A stretch of 56,514 bases of DNA, taken from assembly GCA_013359235.1 (NCBI GenBank), contig JABWCE010000017.1, positions 1 through 56,514 on the forward strand, written 5' to 3'. The stretch is from Bacteroidota bacterium (GTDB lineage: Bacteria > Bacteroidota > Bacteroidia > NS11-12g > UBA9320). Of the stretch, positions 36,901 through 43,723 are shown piece after piece. The position numbers and the translations under genes are program-made. The number at the start of each line of letters is the position of its first letter. Positions within the stretch are counted from its first letter, which is position 1. The notes beneath the pieces are model-generated. The model had not been told where the DNA came from, did no database searches, and worked only from the letters and a program-made list of their open reading frames with translations.

Positions 36901-39825
36901 GTAGCAGCATTCAGCGGATACAATGTATGTATTGGAACAGGTATAACATTTACAAATACAAGTACAGGAGCAAGTACAAATATGTGGGACTTTGGCGATG
37001 CCACTACATCTACGGCAACAAATCCTTCAAAAACATATTCGAATGCAGGCTCTTATAATGTGAAACTTGTAATTACAAATGTTTATGGATGTAAAGATTC
37101 TGTTACAAATACAGTAACAGTTTATCCAAAACCATCAGTAGCATTTAATGCAAACAACCAATGTCTTGGCACATTTATAAGTTTTGATAACCAAACAACC
37201 GGAGCATATTCGCAAATATGGCATTTTGGTGATGGAAACAGCAGTGCTGCAAAATCTCCCGATTACAAATATGCAAGTTCAGGAACTTATAATGTAAAAC
37301 TTGTATCAATGACCAATTACGGTTGCAAAGATTCATTATCAAAGACAATTACAGTGTATCCTCGTCCTAATGTTTCATTTAACGCTTCGCCCAATCCTAT
37401 TTGTCGCGGAGGTTTGATGAGTTTCACAAATACATCAACCGGAGGAGCTTCATATTTCTGGTCATTTGGCAATGGAAACACAAGTACACTAACAAGCCCT
37501 ACCAATATTTATACTAAGGAAGGAAACTACAATGTAAAACTTGTAGTTAAAAGCTCAAACAACTGTATTGATTCAACCTATAAAACAGTTACAGTTTGGC
37601 CCCGACCAAAGGCTTCATTTAGTGTAAACAACGGCTGCACAAACGATAATTTGTCATTTGCTACAAACTCTGTAGGTGCTGTAAGCCATGCATGGACATT
37701 TGGCGACGGAAATTCATCAAGTGCTACCAACCCCGTAAAAGCTTATAATGCACCTGGAACATATTCGGTAACTCTAATTGTTACATCAATAAATGGTTGT
37801 TTTGATACAACAAAATCTGATGTAACCGTTCATCCACGTGCTTCAGTTTCATTTACAAACCCAAGCAATTTCTGTGTAGGAACAAGTGCTACATTTACCA
37901 ATACTTCAACATTAAGTGCTGGCACTATGACTTATCAATGGAAATTTGGAGATGGCAATACAAGCAGTGCAACAAACCCAACTTATACATATACTTCAAG
38001 CGGTAATTACATTGTAAATCTAACTGCAATTACTGATAAAGGTTGTATAAATTCTTACACAAGCAATGTTGTAGTATTTGGTAAACCAACAGCAAACTTC
38101 AATGCTGCTAATGCATGTCAGGGAGTTACTATCACATTCAACAACACATCAACAAGTGGTTCAACTTATTCTTGGGATTTTGGTGATGGTGGTACTTCAA
38201 CATCTGCATCGCCAACTCATTCATATACAAATGCAGGAACATATAATGTGAAACTCACTGTTACTAACTCAAACAACTGTACTGATGTAATAACCAAACA
38301 AGTTACAGTTTATGCTAATCCGGTAGCAAACTTCACATTTGTTGAACGTTGTAAAGGTCTTGCAACAAGCTTTACAAATACATCTTCAGGGGCAAATGAC
38401 GTATATTGGCAATTTGGTGACGGAGGCAGTTCAAACAGTTTGAATCCTAATTATACTTATACAAATTCAGGACAGTACAATGTAACTCTTAGCGTAGAAA
38501 CAATATACGGGTGTGCTAATTCTGTTTCTAAACTCGTTAATGTATTTGCTCTTCCCAAAGCTGCATTTAGTATTAATGATGACAGACAATGTATAACAGG
38601 AAACACATTTAATTATACTGATAATTCAACAATTTCATCAGGTTCTTATACCAGAATGTGGACCCTGGGAGATGGCAGCACTTCAACAATTGCTACTCCG
38701 AGCAAAACTTACGCTTCGGCAGCCACTTATAATGTAAAACTTGTAGTTACAAGTAACAATGGTTGCAAAGATTCGTCAAGTGCTCCGGTAATGGTATATC
38801 CAAAACCAACTGCTAATTTCAATATTAATAGTGCTGTTCAGTGCTTCAAAGGTCATCAGTTTAATTTTACTGACGCATCGAGCATAAGCGATGGTTCTTT
38901 ATTCAGATTATGGAACTTTGGCGATGGTTCTACAAGTGGAGGTATAAATGCTGTAAAAAATTATGATGCAATTGGTACATACACGGTTTCACTTACAGTA
39001 ACTTCTGATTTTGGTTGTTCTGATAACATCAGCAAAACAGTTACATTAAACGAAAGTCCATCAGCATCATTTACAACTAATGACGAAATACAGTGCCAGA
39101 ACGGAAATATGTTTACATTTACAAATACTACATCAGGTGTAACAACTTTCAACAGCACATGGACACTTGGCGATGGTACAACCATTACAACAAAAGATGC
39201 AGCACGTACATATACAACTGCAGGTAATTACACAGTAAAACTCGTTGTTTCTACGTCTGCCGGTTGCAAAGATTCAGCATACTATACAATGCGTGTACTT
39301 GCAAACCCTGTTAATGCTGTAATTACAGGACCTACAAATATTCCAAACGAAAGTATTCAAACATACTCTGTGCCTTACAATGCAGGTTCTTCGTACAATT
39401 GGGTAGCTGTAAATGGTGCAGTTTTGTCAAACGGAGCTAATACTGTACAAGTAAAATGGAATGCAAAACCAACCACCACAGGTTCATTAACTGTTATAGA
39501 AAAAGGTGCAAATGGTTGCATTGGAAATCCAGCTAATTATAATGTAACTCTGTACGACGCAGCTACGGTAAACAGTATAAAACGCAATGCTTTTGCTGCT
39601 AATATTTACCCAAATCCTGCAAAAGATGTGTTTACAGTAGAAGTTAATACAGGTGATAATGTAATTATGACAGTTTATGACCAATTAGGCAAAGCAGTAA
39701 TCAGCAATGTTGAATTTAATAATAAGATTACTATTTCAAATCATTATCTTGCTTCAGGCATATATAACATCAAACTAAGTTCAAAACAAGGTATAACCAT
39801 GTTGAGATTTGAAGTAAGTAACTGA
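24952..39825 (+). CDS. Giant T9SS surface protein: beta-helix modules, CARDB-like linkers and PKD array
   Basis: At 4957 residues this single gene covers a quarter of the window. A signal peptide ends near residue 34 (SAKAQ). Five right-handed beta-helix modules start at about residues 35, 930, 1511, 2070 and 2648, each opening with an SGTYTIGG-like strand, a YSTI(T/N)xAV helix and a TYxEK/Q segment. Each closes with a DxxGTTRS...IGAHE-like motif. CARDB-like domains link later modules. A PKD domain (about 3220), three Ig-like QWQSS domains (about 3302-3580), fifteen tandem PKD domains (3581-4783), a PKD-like domain and a type A sorting domain (4883-4957, NIYPNPAKDVF) follow. Such proteins act as surface adhesins, polysaccharide binders or gliding components like SprB. 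The long tail projects the helix modules outward. No cleavage activity is evident. Confidence 0.9.
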   Translation: MKKNVHSNLIRFCLTLFSITLFLTVFNLKSAKAQLTGTKTVCSSGCDYSTIAAAVTDLNTYGVGSGGVVIQVSAGHTETLSSMINLTATGTAANPIRFENNGGAPNPKITAYSGTGTYDGIFVLSGSDYVTIDGIDLEESSSNSSTTTRMEWGYCLFKKNASSTSDGCRYNVIKNCNISLNKAHTGFAGLTSGCKGIYMANHVYNSTSQYSPTDTINHTNNYNQFLNNSISNVYIGIVLYGYSSSNSTYDVGNRVGDFGQGNSISNFGGSSTTCYGMFIYAQNRALIDGNTISGGDLTTSTFYGIYTAAGANSTIRIRKNTITLTPILASPSSSNYGTVYGLYNSIGASGTNNIVEISENEIKNGNFANSISSIYLFYNTGNGFNVKINNNKIINNTIGSSSINPTGTHYLFYNGTYNTNIGSVLDISNNLIKNNQRITSGTSGGATYSFYCTGGNMSTDIYNDTIQSNVYRGTSTTYDVYISTSGSPVFNVHNIYVNGNSRSAGTSGTHYGVYWGGSATSINKFYNNSIGNFAVPTSFTGTIYGVYFYGSTDQNYIFRNKIHDIDVKSGYLYGIYNTYGTSNIYNNIIGNLKATTSNYNPAIRGIDVSAGTGANVNYNTVYIPSFSSSGSSFSSAALYTSTSVKTTINNNIFINLATPGSSGRTVAHWRNGISTDNILNYSQNNIYYAGSPSSTKLLYWDGVLGCQTMETYRRRMKIAEMGSVSENVSFASTTGSDTNFLHIDATSQTNVESNGTNIIGITDDCDGKIRYGNTGYTGSGSAPDIGADEGNFTTTSSDVFPPSFFDVFSPISCSSSSRTVKARIVDQVGMPASGSNLPRLYYKKGKAGSFQSSQGSLSTGTRFNGVWSFNVDYSTMSGFSVGDTCYMFCIVQDSATNISSFPAGVTASSVNSVSVTPRDTFRFINGGAGMGGTYTIGGSGADYSTITAAVADLTSKGLCGPAIFNINTGTYREKISVGAIAGSSKENYVIFQSATGNANDVVIIDSALTITDPHVWRFNTSMYMTLRRVTLLQTSRSSYGWGLNIMGTGTRNIKIIGCTIMIEDSTSTSSYKIPLVINGSNSSYYSGAKIDSLEIDSNIIKYGYFGVVAYGTNTTSRQDNNFFRNNIFYGAYYYGTYFYYQSGLRFLNNTVLPKNYNTQTYGMYLHYIGQYMTSAPSEISNNYFNTGSSYTIYMNVCDNPYSPGSISNNIINNLTNGSYVIYASSCNNWNMNNNLIWGQGTYGAYLPSCNFWNVYHNTINMFNASSNYTSYNIYSNTATNLIKNNILTNTNTWGNTGGYLVYQTTANAPGNIDNNIYWHPYGSSPIYNGAAYSASQSLTSTTGGAGSKFFKPVYYSFSDLRVNFNCNLTGPFISSITKDKYGTTRSVSKPIIGAHEATPLTRDAAIVSVLSPAPPIIAGTQNVRVRFLNNGLNPIDTITLSYSINNGTPVSQTFILSSPLALCDTTSVMFTTGYSHTSGCVSFKAWTSNPDNSTDMNTLNDTTVFNIGVALSGTYTVGGSSPDFATINEAVSTLVCGGVIGPVTFNIRPGRYIEKVTVPNIMGASDINWITFQSSTGNANDVLIIDSTLSTSFTGLHYVWRFDNTKYITLRNVSLHVKGVYGWAAHINGSYSKKIKIKGCNLVILGDSVSSSTFNIPLVINNSLTSFSVQTIADSLEIDSNYFGYGYANLAFYSNTSTRSDNIFIRNNYFYGGRSINTYLYYLSGLVFKNNIVNAKYATSYAVYLYYLAQRTPTSYNEFSGNKILYSSSSYSMYFYYCTNSSALRGLFANNMIAFENTSYGIYALGSDFWDFYHNSFNQYAGAASIGLYTTTTNNVFKNNIFAMSSPTASTTGYALYCSSNVGSGNVDYNVYWNPRSSYLLRNGGAYSSSTFQTATGGGVNSKNVQPTFYSKYDLRLLNVCHGTGTPLATVTTDIFGTTRSGTAPIIGAHEVQPPTYSASAARIITPSSSNITPSTPYDIEVEVINSGTATITSLEVNYNLNGTTVSETFTGLNIPACGLDTFKFTGSKAATFGYGYNEMRAFTGNVNSNTDGQHNDDTSAYYGFCAKLSGNYTINPSGSGTTNFKTFTKAVTALYTCGVDGPVTFTASEGTYIEQGSFPGLIDGASKTNTVTFNGVDPTKCKIVWNTTTSDPRHVVQFIGVKHVRFLNIGIQNTGTTYGWGISLKANGNQGCDSMLIKGCIITVDQTSTSSNFVGIAISNSNTSYNSLGYNANYTTIDSNTINGGYVGISLYGNSYTYMSHKNKITRNAFNNQYLYGMYLHYQDTVEISGNRINNLGRGISTGGYGIYSQYSAFYKITRNRICGQVGGYGIFQQYSYGSSTLHCEVSNNMINIGTIGSSNMAYGIYASSCSYHDWVYNSVHVEGISTTNTTPFYGYFYYGTTYNNNRIYNNNFINNGLGYAINVYGNDSTDIQNAVSGGIDYNNYLTKGSNLFNFNGSLINSFSTWSSSTYMGANNDTNSISIDPEYFSPCDMHTLSLALDSTGKALAGYTTDIDGETRSTSKTDIGCDEYTPPTNNIGPLVILKPVAPAAAGYTDVWVNFKNFGSNNVTSAKINYKIGKKGTVKTISWSGTLVSLAQDTAKFTGSNQYLLTIAAKDTLYVFTSEPNGVTDGYTLNDTIWKTTCGAMSGTFTIGSTPSSTNYATWQEAVTTISSCGISAPVVFNVAAGTYTEQVLINTIPGATGSNTVTFRSANGNPASVVLQYAPPTVLADNYTIKLKGAKRVILRDLTLQTTSTNYLTNYATVIYFDMNGAITSDSNEIYNNIVNGMNTNQTSGVWSPIFSTVQFNNYNRIVKNTINYGSYGIFWNGVAPSPPNLMMPTGLVIDSNKFLNFYYIGIVAQYLENATITNNTIISNSYHGSKRGIHFVYGAKGGNISNNIIKLTEDAQYGIFVQYPSYYITSYGTYMVDSGYKKFYISNNSISCLGTTSTGKYGMYVYYPTNTYLYHNSVNMGGQGMALYTYAYTDTSYRIMNNNFVSQMGTTASFNGLRTGYSMVDNNNYFNLTSGGIIANITGSSYGNVAGMLGAFYSVPTKSDQNSVSVNPNYFSSSDLHIKNSALSVAGTNVGVNFDIENTMRNPSTPTIGAYEFTGDIKVTQLISPLTICKTNDLNSITIRVKNVGFTQASNFYVNYKLNNGTYYSHLVTSTLNAGDSIDVVHSVQTPFTQAGTNTLRAYTSWAFDNFTNDTFTGTIEVYYLPSVSFTYSDTCAGNSLMLTSTSTVMGSTIAGNNWKYGDGSTGSGTTTSHIYTTTGMAYYVRLISTSAYNCVDSFTRQILILPELNPGKIGADQTICYNTVPALVYNITSASGSQAPYIYQWQSSNDNVTYSDISGATGLDYQPPSLTVTKYYRRMVKTVSGCGPRYSNVVKVTTNALLNAGVIGSPQTICYNGTGSALSFSTTPTGAYGTYTYQWQQSPDSATWSNISGSTSNTHTPSNITSVTYFRALVTSGNCPSEGTNGIKIKLYSPITGGTIGSGQVICAGYTPAPFTQLTGPTGGPGSYSFQWQSSTDSINWSDISGATSSTYASPSLLQLTYFKRLTTSPGCPSGVSNAIKVRTLPKPNIVYTAANHCYNDPMPITNSSWISSGTLTYLWKFGDGTTSTSSVPNKTYASSGTYTVTLVGTSNLGCKDSVSKSVLVATSPTPAYSFVLKCQGDSVIFTDETIYACGAGSSLQFYWNFGDGKTSNQQHARHHYASSGTYNVKFRISLPGGFKDSITKVVVFNIRSTPAFTATNECYPSSNTINNSSSNYASLKWDFGDGTTSTTTSSTFTKTYSTAGSYNVKLVSTSSFGCKDSVIKVVELYSKPSAKFNTANNCVGTTTSFNNLSSGAVSYAWKFGDGGTSTSVNPTHTYASAGTYNITLVVKSINNCIDSITKSVTIYPNPTAGFTASNVCHGFATSFTNTSTGATSYLWNFGNGTTSTMANPVYSYPNPGNYTVTLTATTSFGCTNTVSSSYTVYSSPVAAFSGYNVCIGTGITFTNTSTGASTNMWDFGDATTSTATNPSKTYSNAGSYNVKLVITNVYGCKDSVTNTVTVYPKPSVAFNANNQCLGTFISFDNQTTGAYSQIWHFGDGNSSAAKSPDYKYASSGTYNVKLVSMTNYGCKDSLSKTITVYPRPNVSFNASPNPICRGGLMSFTNTSTGGASYFWSFGNGNTSTLTSPTNIYTKEGNYNVKLVVKSSNNCIDSTYKTVTVWPRPKASFSVNNGCTNDNLSFATNSVGAVSHAWTFGDGNSSSATNPVKAYNAPGTYSVTLIVTSINGCFDTTKSDVTVHPRASVSFTNPSNFCVGTSATFTNTSTLSAGTMTYQWKFGDGNTSSATNPTYTYTSSGNYIVNLTAITDKGCINSYTSNVVVFGKPTANFNAANACQGVTITFNNTSTSGSTYSWDFGDGGTSTSASPTHSYTNAGTYNVKLTVTNSNNCTDVITKQVTVYANPVANFTFVERCKGLATSFTNTSSGANDVYWQFGDGGSSNSLNPNYTYTNSGQYNVTLSVETIYGCANSVSKLVNVFALPKAAFSINDDRQCITGNTFNYTDNSTISSGSYTRMWTLGDGSTSTIATPSKTYASAATYNVKLVVTSNNGCKDSSSAPVMVYPKPTANFNINSAVQCFKGHQFNFTDASSISDGSLFRLWNFGDGSTSGGINAVKNYDAIGTYTVSLTVTSDFGCSDNISKTVTLNESPSASFTTNDEIQCQNGNMFTFTNTTSGVTTFNSTWTLGDGTTITTKDAARTYTTAGNYTVKLVVSTSAGCKDSAYYTMRVLANPVNAVITGPTNIPNESIQTYSVPYNAGSSYNWVAVNGAVLSNGANTVQVKWNAKPTTTGSLTVIEKGANGCIGNPANYNVTLYDAATVNSIKRNAFAANIYPNPAKDVFTVEVNTGDNVIMTVYDQLGKAVISNVEFNNKITISNHYLASGIYNIKLSSKQGITMLRFEVSN
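35692..39300 (+). repeat. Tandem PKD-encoding repeats (15 copies of about 240 bp)
   Basis: Fifteen adjacent units of about 80 codons each encode PKD domains with F(G)DG or FGNG cores and a (Y/T)xxAGTYNVKL edge strand. DNA identity between units is moderate and local (for example blocks coding GTYNVKLV and GCKDS), so the array is old and not freshly duplicated. It could still recombine and change length. Confidence 0.88.
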
Positions 39826-39841
39826 TAGCAATTAAAACTTT

Positions 39842-39880
39842 AAAAAAATCCCGGTGGAGAAGTCTATCGGGATTTTTTTT
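39842..39880 (+). terminator. Intrinsic terminator after the giant gene
   Basis: The arms AAAAATCCCG and CGGGATTTTT pair around a 14-base loop and the right arm runs into a tract of eight T residues. It lies 17 bases after the stop at 39825 and is the clearest terminator in the window. Confidence 0.85.
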
Positions 39881-39920
39881 ATCTTTTATTTTTCACATTG
39901 ATAAATTGTTTTAATATAGA

Positions 39921-39952
39921 TTTGTCAAAACACAATAAGCACCGTAATTTAG
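39921..39952 (+). promoter_or_regulatory. Promoter of the TPR/DUF4292/EnvC operon
   Basis: TTTG at 39921-39924 is followed after 20 bases by TAATTTAG at 39945-39952, a one-base variant of TAnnTTTG, 15 bases before the ATG at 39968. The same TAATTTAGCnGTTTTAATTTTTA context precedes the gene at 44957. A perfect TAGATTTG at 39917-39924 with TTG at 39898 offers a second, more upstream start. Confidence 0.5.
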
Positions 39953-39967
39953 CTGTTTTAATTTTTA

Positions 39968-41683
39968 ATGAAAATTCATAAGTATTTGTTAATACTTTTA
40001 ATTGTAAATATCCAGATGTTTTACTCGTGCAAAACGGCTAAAACTTCAAAATCAAAAACAATTGATGAAATCAGCTACAACGCACTGAAACTTTTCAATC
40101 AGAGCTATTACGAGGGAGCAAAACAAAAATCATTAGGAAATTATGAAAAAGCTCTTGTTGAGTTTAAAAACGCTTTGGATATTGTTCCCACTCATCATGA
40201 AACTATGTATCAAATAGCTAATATCTACCTAAAACAAAGCAAAATGGAAGAAGCAGTATATTGGGCAGAAAAAGCTGTGAATACAAATAAAAAATATAAT
40301 TTCTGGTACTACGAGCAACTTGCAAAAATTTATAACCTTACAAACAAATTTGAAAAATCATCAGAAATGTATGCAAAAATTATTGAAATAGAACCTACAC
40401 GAAAAGAAATATACGAAAAAGCAGCCGATCAATTTTTAAATATAAACAACAAACCGGAAGCAATTAAATACTTGAAAAAGTATATAGAATTGTTTGGACT
40501 TGAAGAAAGTGTATGCCGCAAACTCGAAACACTTTATCGAAACACAAATCAGCCAGATGAAGCCTACAAAATTATTAAACAATTGTCTGATGCCTATCCT
40601 ACGGATACCAAATTCCTTGCCCTGCTTGCAGAAGCACAAGTTAAAAACAAATATTACAACGAAGCTCGCTTTACATATTATCGGATATTAAAAATAGACG
40701 AAAACAATGGTTATGCTTGCTTTGGATTGGCAGATGTTTTTAATAAAACCGGAAATTTAGATTCTTCGTTTTATTTTTTAAGTAAAGGCTTTGAGAATAA
40801 TAAAATAAATATTCAACATAAAATAAAGGTAATTTCTACCTACTATTTTATGATGACAAGAGATGAAAAAAGCAAAAATCAAGCATTAGACCTCGCCCAA
40901 AAACTTATTAAGGCACATCCTCGTGAAGCCGTGTCATATCAGGTTTACAGCGATATGCTAATTACAGCAGAAAACTATCTTGAAGCGAGAAATTACCTGT
41001 TAAAAAGCCTCGAAATTGACGGAAGCGACTACCGCTATTGGCAAAAATTATTTAGCATTGACATAAAACTAAAAAATGACACTTTTCTTTACGAAGACAG
41101 CAAAAAAGCACTCGAGCTTTTTACAACACAACCTGCACTGTATATTACAAACAGTCTTGCAGCATATCATTTAAAAAAATATGACGAGGCTATCGAAATA
41201 TGTAAACAAGGACTTGATATTGCTTTTAAACCTGATGAAAAAATGCAACTTTATATTACTCTTGCCGATTGTTGGTTTGCAAAAGATGATTTTGAAAAAA
41301 CAGATTTTTATTTTGAAAAAGCAATCGAATCAAACGAAAGAAATGCTCTTGCAATGAACAATTACGCTTACAACCTTTTTAAACGCAATACAAAACTTGA
41401 TAAAGCCGAAGAATTAGTTCTAAAAGCATTGCAAGCCGAACCAGAAAGTGGTAGTTATGCTGATACTTACGGCTGTATACTCATGGCAAAAAATAAATTT
41501 GACGAAGCTGAAAAATGGATTAAAAAAGCCCTTGAAAGCGAGCCAAACGATGATGAAATTCTCGAACACCTTGGCGACCTGTACTCTAAGCAGGGTATGG
41601 ACGAAAAGGCAAACGAAATTTATAAAAAAGCACTAAAAATAAACCCTGAAAACAATTCATTAAAGAATAAATTAAAAAAATAA
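39968..41683 (+). CDS. TPR-repeat lipoprotein
   Basis: The signal ends in the lipobox MFYSC with C21 as the lipid-bearing cysteine. The rest of the 571 residues consists of about twelve tetratricopeptide repeats (for example YEKALVEFKNALDIVPTHHETM and DEAEKWIKKALESEPNDDEIL), forming a protein-binding superhelix. It should be anchored in the outer membrane facing the periplasm. Fourteen bases separate it from a DUF4292 lipoprotein gene, and an EnvC-like gene follows. This order is common in Bacteroidota and points to a shared role in envelope assembly. The binding partner is unknown. Confidence 0.9.
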   Translation: MKIHKYLLILLIVNIQMFYSCKTAKTSKSKTIDEISYNALKLFNQSYYEGAKQKSLGNYEKALVEFKNALDIVPTHHETMYQIANIYLKQSKMEEAVYWAEKAVNTNKKYNFWYYEQLAKIYNLTNKFEKSSEMYAKIIEIEPTRKEIYEKAADQFLNINNKPEAIKYLKKYIELFGLEESVCRKLETLYRNTNQPDEAYKIIKQLSDAYPTDTKFLALLAEAQVKNKYYNEARFTYYRILKIDENNGYACFGLADVFNKTGNLDSSFYFLSKGFENNKINIQHKIKVISTYYFMMTRDEKSKNQALDLAQKLIKAHPREAVSYQVYSDMLITAENYLEARNYLLKSLEIDGSDYRYWQKLFSIDIKLKNDTFLYEDSKKALELFTTQPALYITNSLAAYHLKKYDEAIEICKQGLDIAFKPDEKMQLYITLADCWFAKDDFEKTDFYFEKAIESNERNALAMNNYAYNLFKRNTKLDKAEELVLKALQAEPESGSYADTYGCILMAKNKFDEAEKWIKKALESEPNDDEILEHLGDLYSKQGMDEKANEIYKKALKINPENNSLKNKLKK

Positions 41684-41696
41684 AAAACAGAATTAA

Positions 41697-42461
41697 ATGT
41701 ATAAATCAATATATTTTCTTACATTTTTAATAATTACAATAACAAGTTGCCGTACTGTAAAAAAAACTACTATAAAAAAAACACCTAAAATAGTTGCAGA
41801 TACTACAAAACCAATGCTTGCACAAATTAAAAATGTAATTAACAACTCTTTTGAATACGATTATTTAAGTTTTAAATCAAACTGCGATTATAAAGACGAA
41901 AATACCGATCAGTCTTTTACCATGAATTTTAGAATGAAGAAAGACAGCATAATCTGGATTTCTATTACAGCAGTGGGGTTTGAAGTGGCAAGAGTGAAAT
42001 TTGACAAAGATTCGGTAAAAATTTTAAACCGTATTGGAAAAAAATATTACATTTATGATTACAACTATGTAAAGAAAATGCTTGGCACATCTCTAAATAT
42101 TACTCAGATACAAAATTTGCTCACTGCAAACATTATATTTAAACCCGAAAATTATTCCACAATAAATATTGAAAACAGATACAGAGCAAACGAAGGTTAT
42201 GTTGAAAACATAATTGAAATTGACAAAAAATACAAAATATCAGAACAAATTTTGCAGCATTTAGTTGAAAAAACTCAAGCCACGGTTGTTTATACGAATT
42301 ATAAAAAAACAGAAGACCAGTTTTTCCCCGGCGAAACAGAAATAAATGTTACCACTCCTGCAAAAAACCTTAAAATAGTATTGAGGTCAAGCAATCTAAA
42401 CTATAGTGATATCGAATCATTTCCATTTGAAATAAGTTCAAAATATGAAAAGGGCAATTAA
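41697..42461 (+). CDS. DUF4292 lipoprotein
   Basis: The 254-residue protein has a lipobox ITSC with C18 acylated, a short linker rich in lysine and threonine, and a body of alternating strands (SFTMNFRMKKDSIIWISITAVGFEVARVKFDKDSVKILNR) typical of DUF4292. The fold resembles the LolA/LolB lipoprotein carriers, so a role in outer-membrane lipoprotein or lipid handling is possible but unproven. Its last 17 bases overlap the EnvC-like gene in another frame. Confidence 0.88.
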   Translation: MYKSIYFLTFLIITITSCRTVKKTTIKKTPKIVADTTKPMLAQIKNVINNSFEYDYLSFKSNCDYKDENTDQSFTMNFRMKKDSIIWISITAVGFEVARVKFDKDSVKILNRIGKKYYIYDYNYVKKMLGTSLNITQIQNLLTANIIFKPENYSTINIENRYRANEGYVENIIEIDKKYKISEQILQHLVEKTQATVVYTNYKKTEDQFFPGETEINVTTPAKNLKIVLRSSNLNYSDIESFPFEISSKYEKGN

Positions 42462-43722
42462 AATATCAGCAGCTACAATATTTATGGCTGTAATGTTGGT
42501 TTTTACCTTAAATCTCAACGGACAAAGCCGAAAAGAACTTGAAAAACTCAGAAATAAAAAAGAAAAGGAAATAAGACAAACCAAAAAGCAACTTAACGAA
42601 ACAAAAAAGAAAAAAGAAAAATCGGGCGAAGTACTTACAATGCTTCAAAAACAGATAAAGCAAAAAGAAGAACTTGTAGAGGTTTACAATACCGAACTTA
42701 ATAAAATTGACCATGATATAGATGAAATGAGCAAAGATGTAAAGGAATTGAACAGCGAAATTGAAATTTTAAAAAATGAATTTTCGAAACTTGTATTGCA
42801 GGGCTATAAATCAAGACATGCGTCATCAAAAATCAACTTTTTGTTTTCGTCAAAAAACTTTTCGCAAGCATTAAGACGATTTATTTATCTTAAAAAAATC
42901 TTGAATTTCAGAAAAAAACAACTTTTACTTATAAAAAACAAGAAATATGAAAAGAACCGAAATTTAGAGATACTTGAAAAAACGAAAGCCGAAAAACTTG
43001 GAATAGTAAAGCGAAATGAAAAAGTAAAAACAGAATTAGAAGAAGATAAGACTGAAGTTGAAGATTTGCTTGTATCGCTTGGTAAAAAAGAAAAAAATCT
43101 ACAAGATGAACTGAGAAAAAAAGAAAAAGCATATCGAGAGTTAGATGCAGCAATAAAAAGAGCAATTGAAGCCGAAATTGAGATAGCTCGCAAAAAGGCA
43201 GAAGCCGAGAGAAAGAGGAAAATAGAAGAACAAGAGAGAGAAAAGAGAAAAAATAAAAATAAAAATTCAAAACCTGTAAAACCCGAAAAACCATACGAAG
43301 CCCCCCCCGGAACAAAATTTGGCGAAATGAAAAATAGGTTGCAGTGGCCAGTAAACAACGGAAGTATAAGTTTGGGTTTTGGCAATCATCGTCATCCAAC
43401 ATTGCCTGATGTAACTATAATAAACAACGGAATAAATATAAGCGTAATGCCCGAAACCAGTGTAAAAGCTGTTTTTGAAGGCGAAGTTTCGGCAATACTA
43501 AAAATACCCGGTATGAAAAATACAGTACTTATTAAGCATGGTGATTTTTTTACAGTTTACTCAAAACTTGAAAATGTAAGCGTACAAAAGGGCGATAGGG
43601 TAAAAAGCGGCCAAAAAGTTGGTACAATATGGACAGATAATGAAGGGAAATGTGAGCTACACTTTGAAGTTTGGCAAGGCAATCAACGCCTTGACCCACA
43701 AAAATGGCTTGTGATGAAATAA
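42445..43722 (+). CDS. EnvC-like murein hydrolase activator (coiled coil plus degenerate LytM)
   Basis: A signal peptide (ending at LNGQ, about residue 26) is followed by long coiled-coil segments (27-265, many K, E and R) and a proline-rich linker (PVKPEKPYEAPPGT). The C-terminal domain (about 295-425) has the M23/LytM fold, but the zinc ligands are gone. The HxGxD motif reads NNGIN, the YxHL motif reads YSKL, and the HLHFE motif reads ELHFE. It should therefore not cut peptidoglycan itself and instead activate an amidase, as EnvC does for AmiA/AmiB. It ends one base from the stop of the convergent acyl-CoA dehydrogenase gene. Confidence 0.9.
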   Translation: MKRAIKISAATIFMAVMLVFTLNLNGQSRKELEKLRNKKEKEIRQTKKQLNETKKKKEKSGEVLTMLQKQIKQKEELVEVYNTELNKIDHDIDEMSKDVKELNSEIEILKNEFSKLVLQGYKSRHASSKINFLFSSKNFSQALRRFIYLKKILNFRKKQLLLIKNKKYEKNRNLEILEKTKAEKLGIVKRNEKVKTELEEDKTEVEDLLVSLGKKEKNLQDELRKKEKAYRELDAAIKRAIEAEIEIARKKAEAERKRKIEEQEREKRKNKNKNSKPVKPEKPYEAPPGTKFGEMKNRLQWPVNNGSISLGFGNHRHPTLPDVTIINNGINISVMPETSVKAVFEGEVSAILKIPGMKNTVLIKHGDFFTVYSKLENVSVQKGDRVKSGQKVGTIWTDNEGKCELHFEVWQGNQRLDPQKWLVMK

Positions 43723-43723
43723 C

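Noticed and set aside
35692-39300. Regularly spaced repeats that could suggest a CRISPR array
   Set aside because: Units are about 240 bp, diverged and in frame with PKD domains. There are no short identical repeats with unique spacers.
42885-43402. Two long overlapping minus-strand frames opposite the EnvC-like gene
   Set aside because: They are low-complexity F/S/L-rich shadows of the lysine- and glutamate-rich coiled coil on the plus strand.
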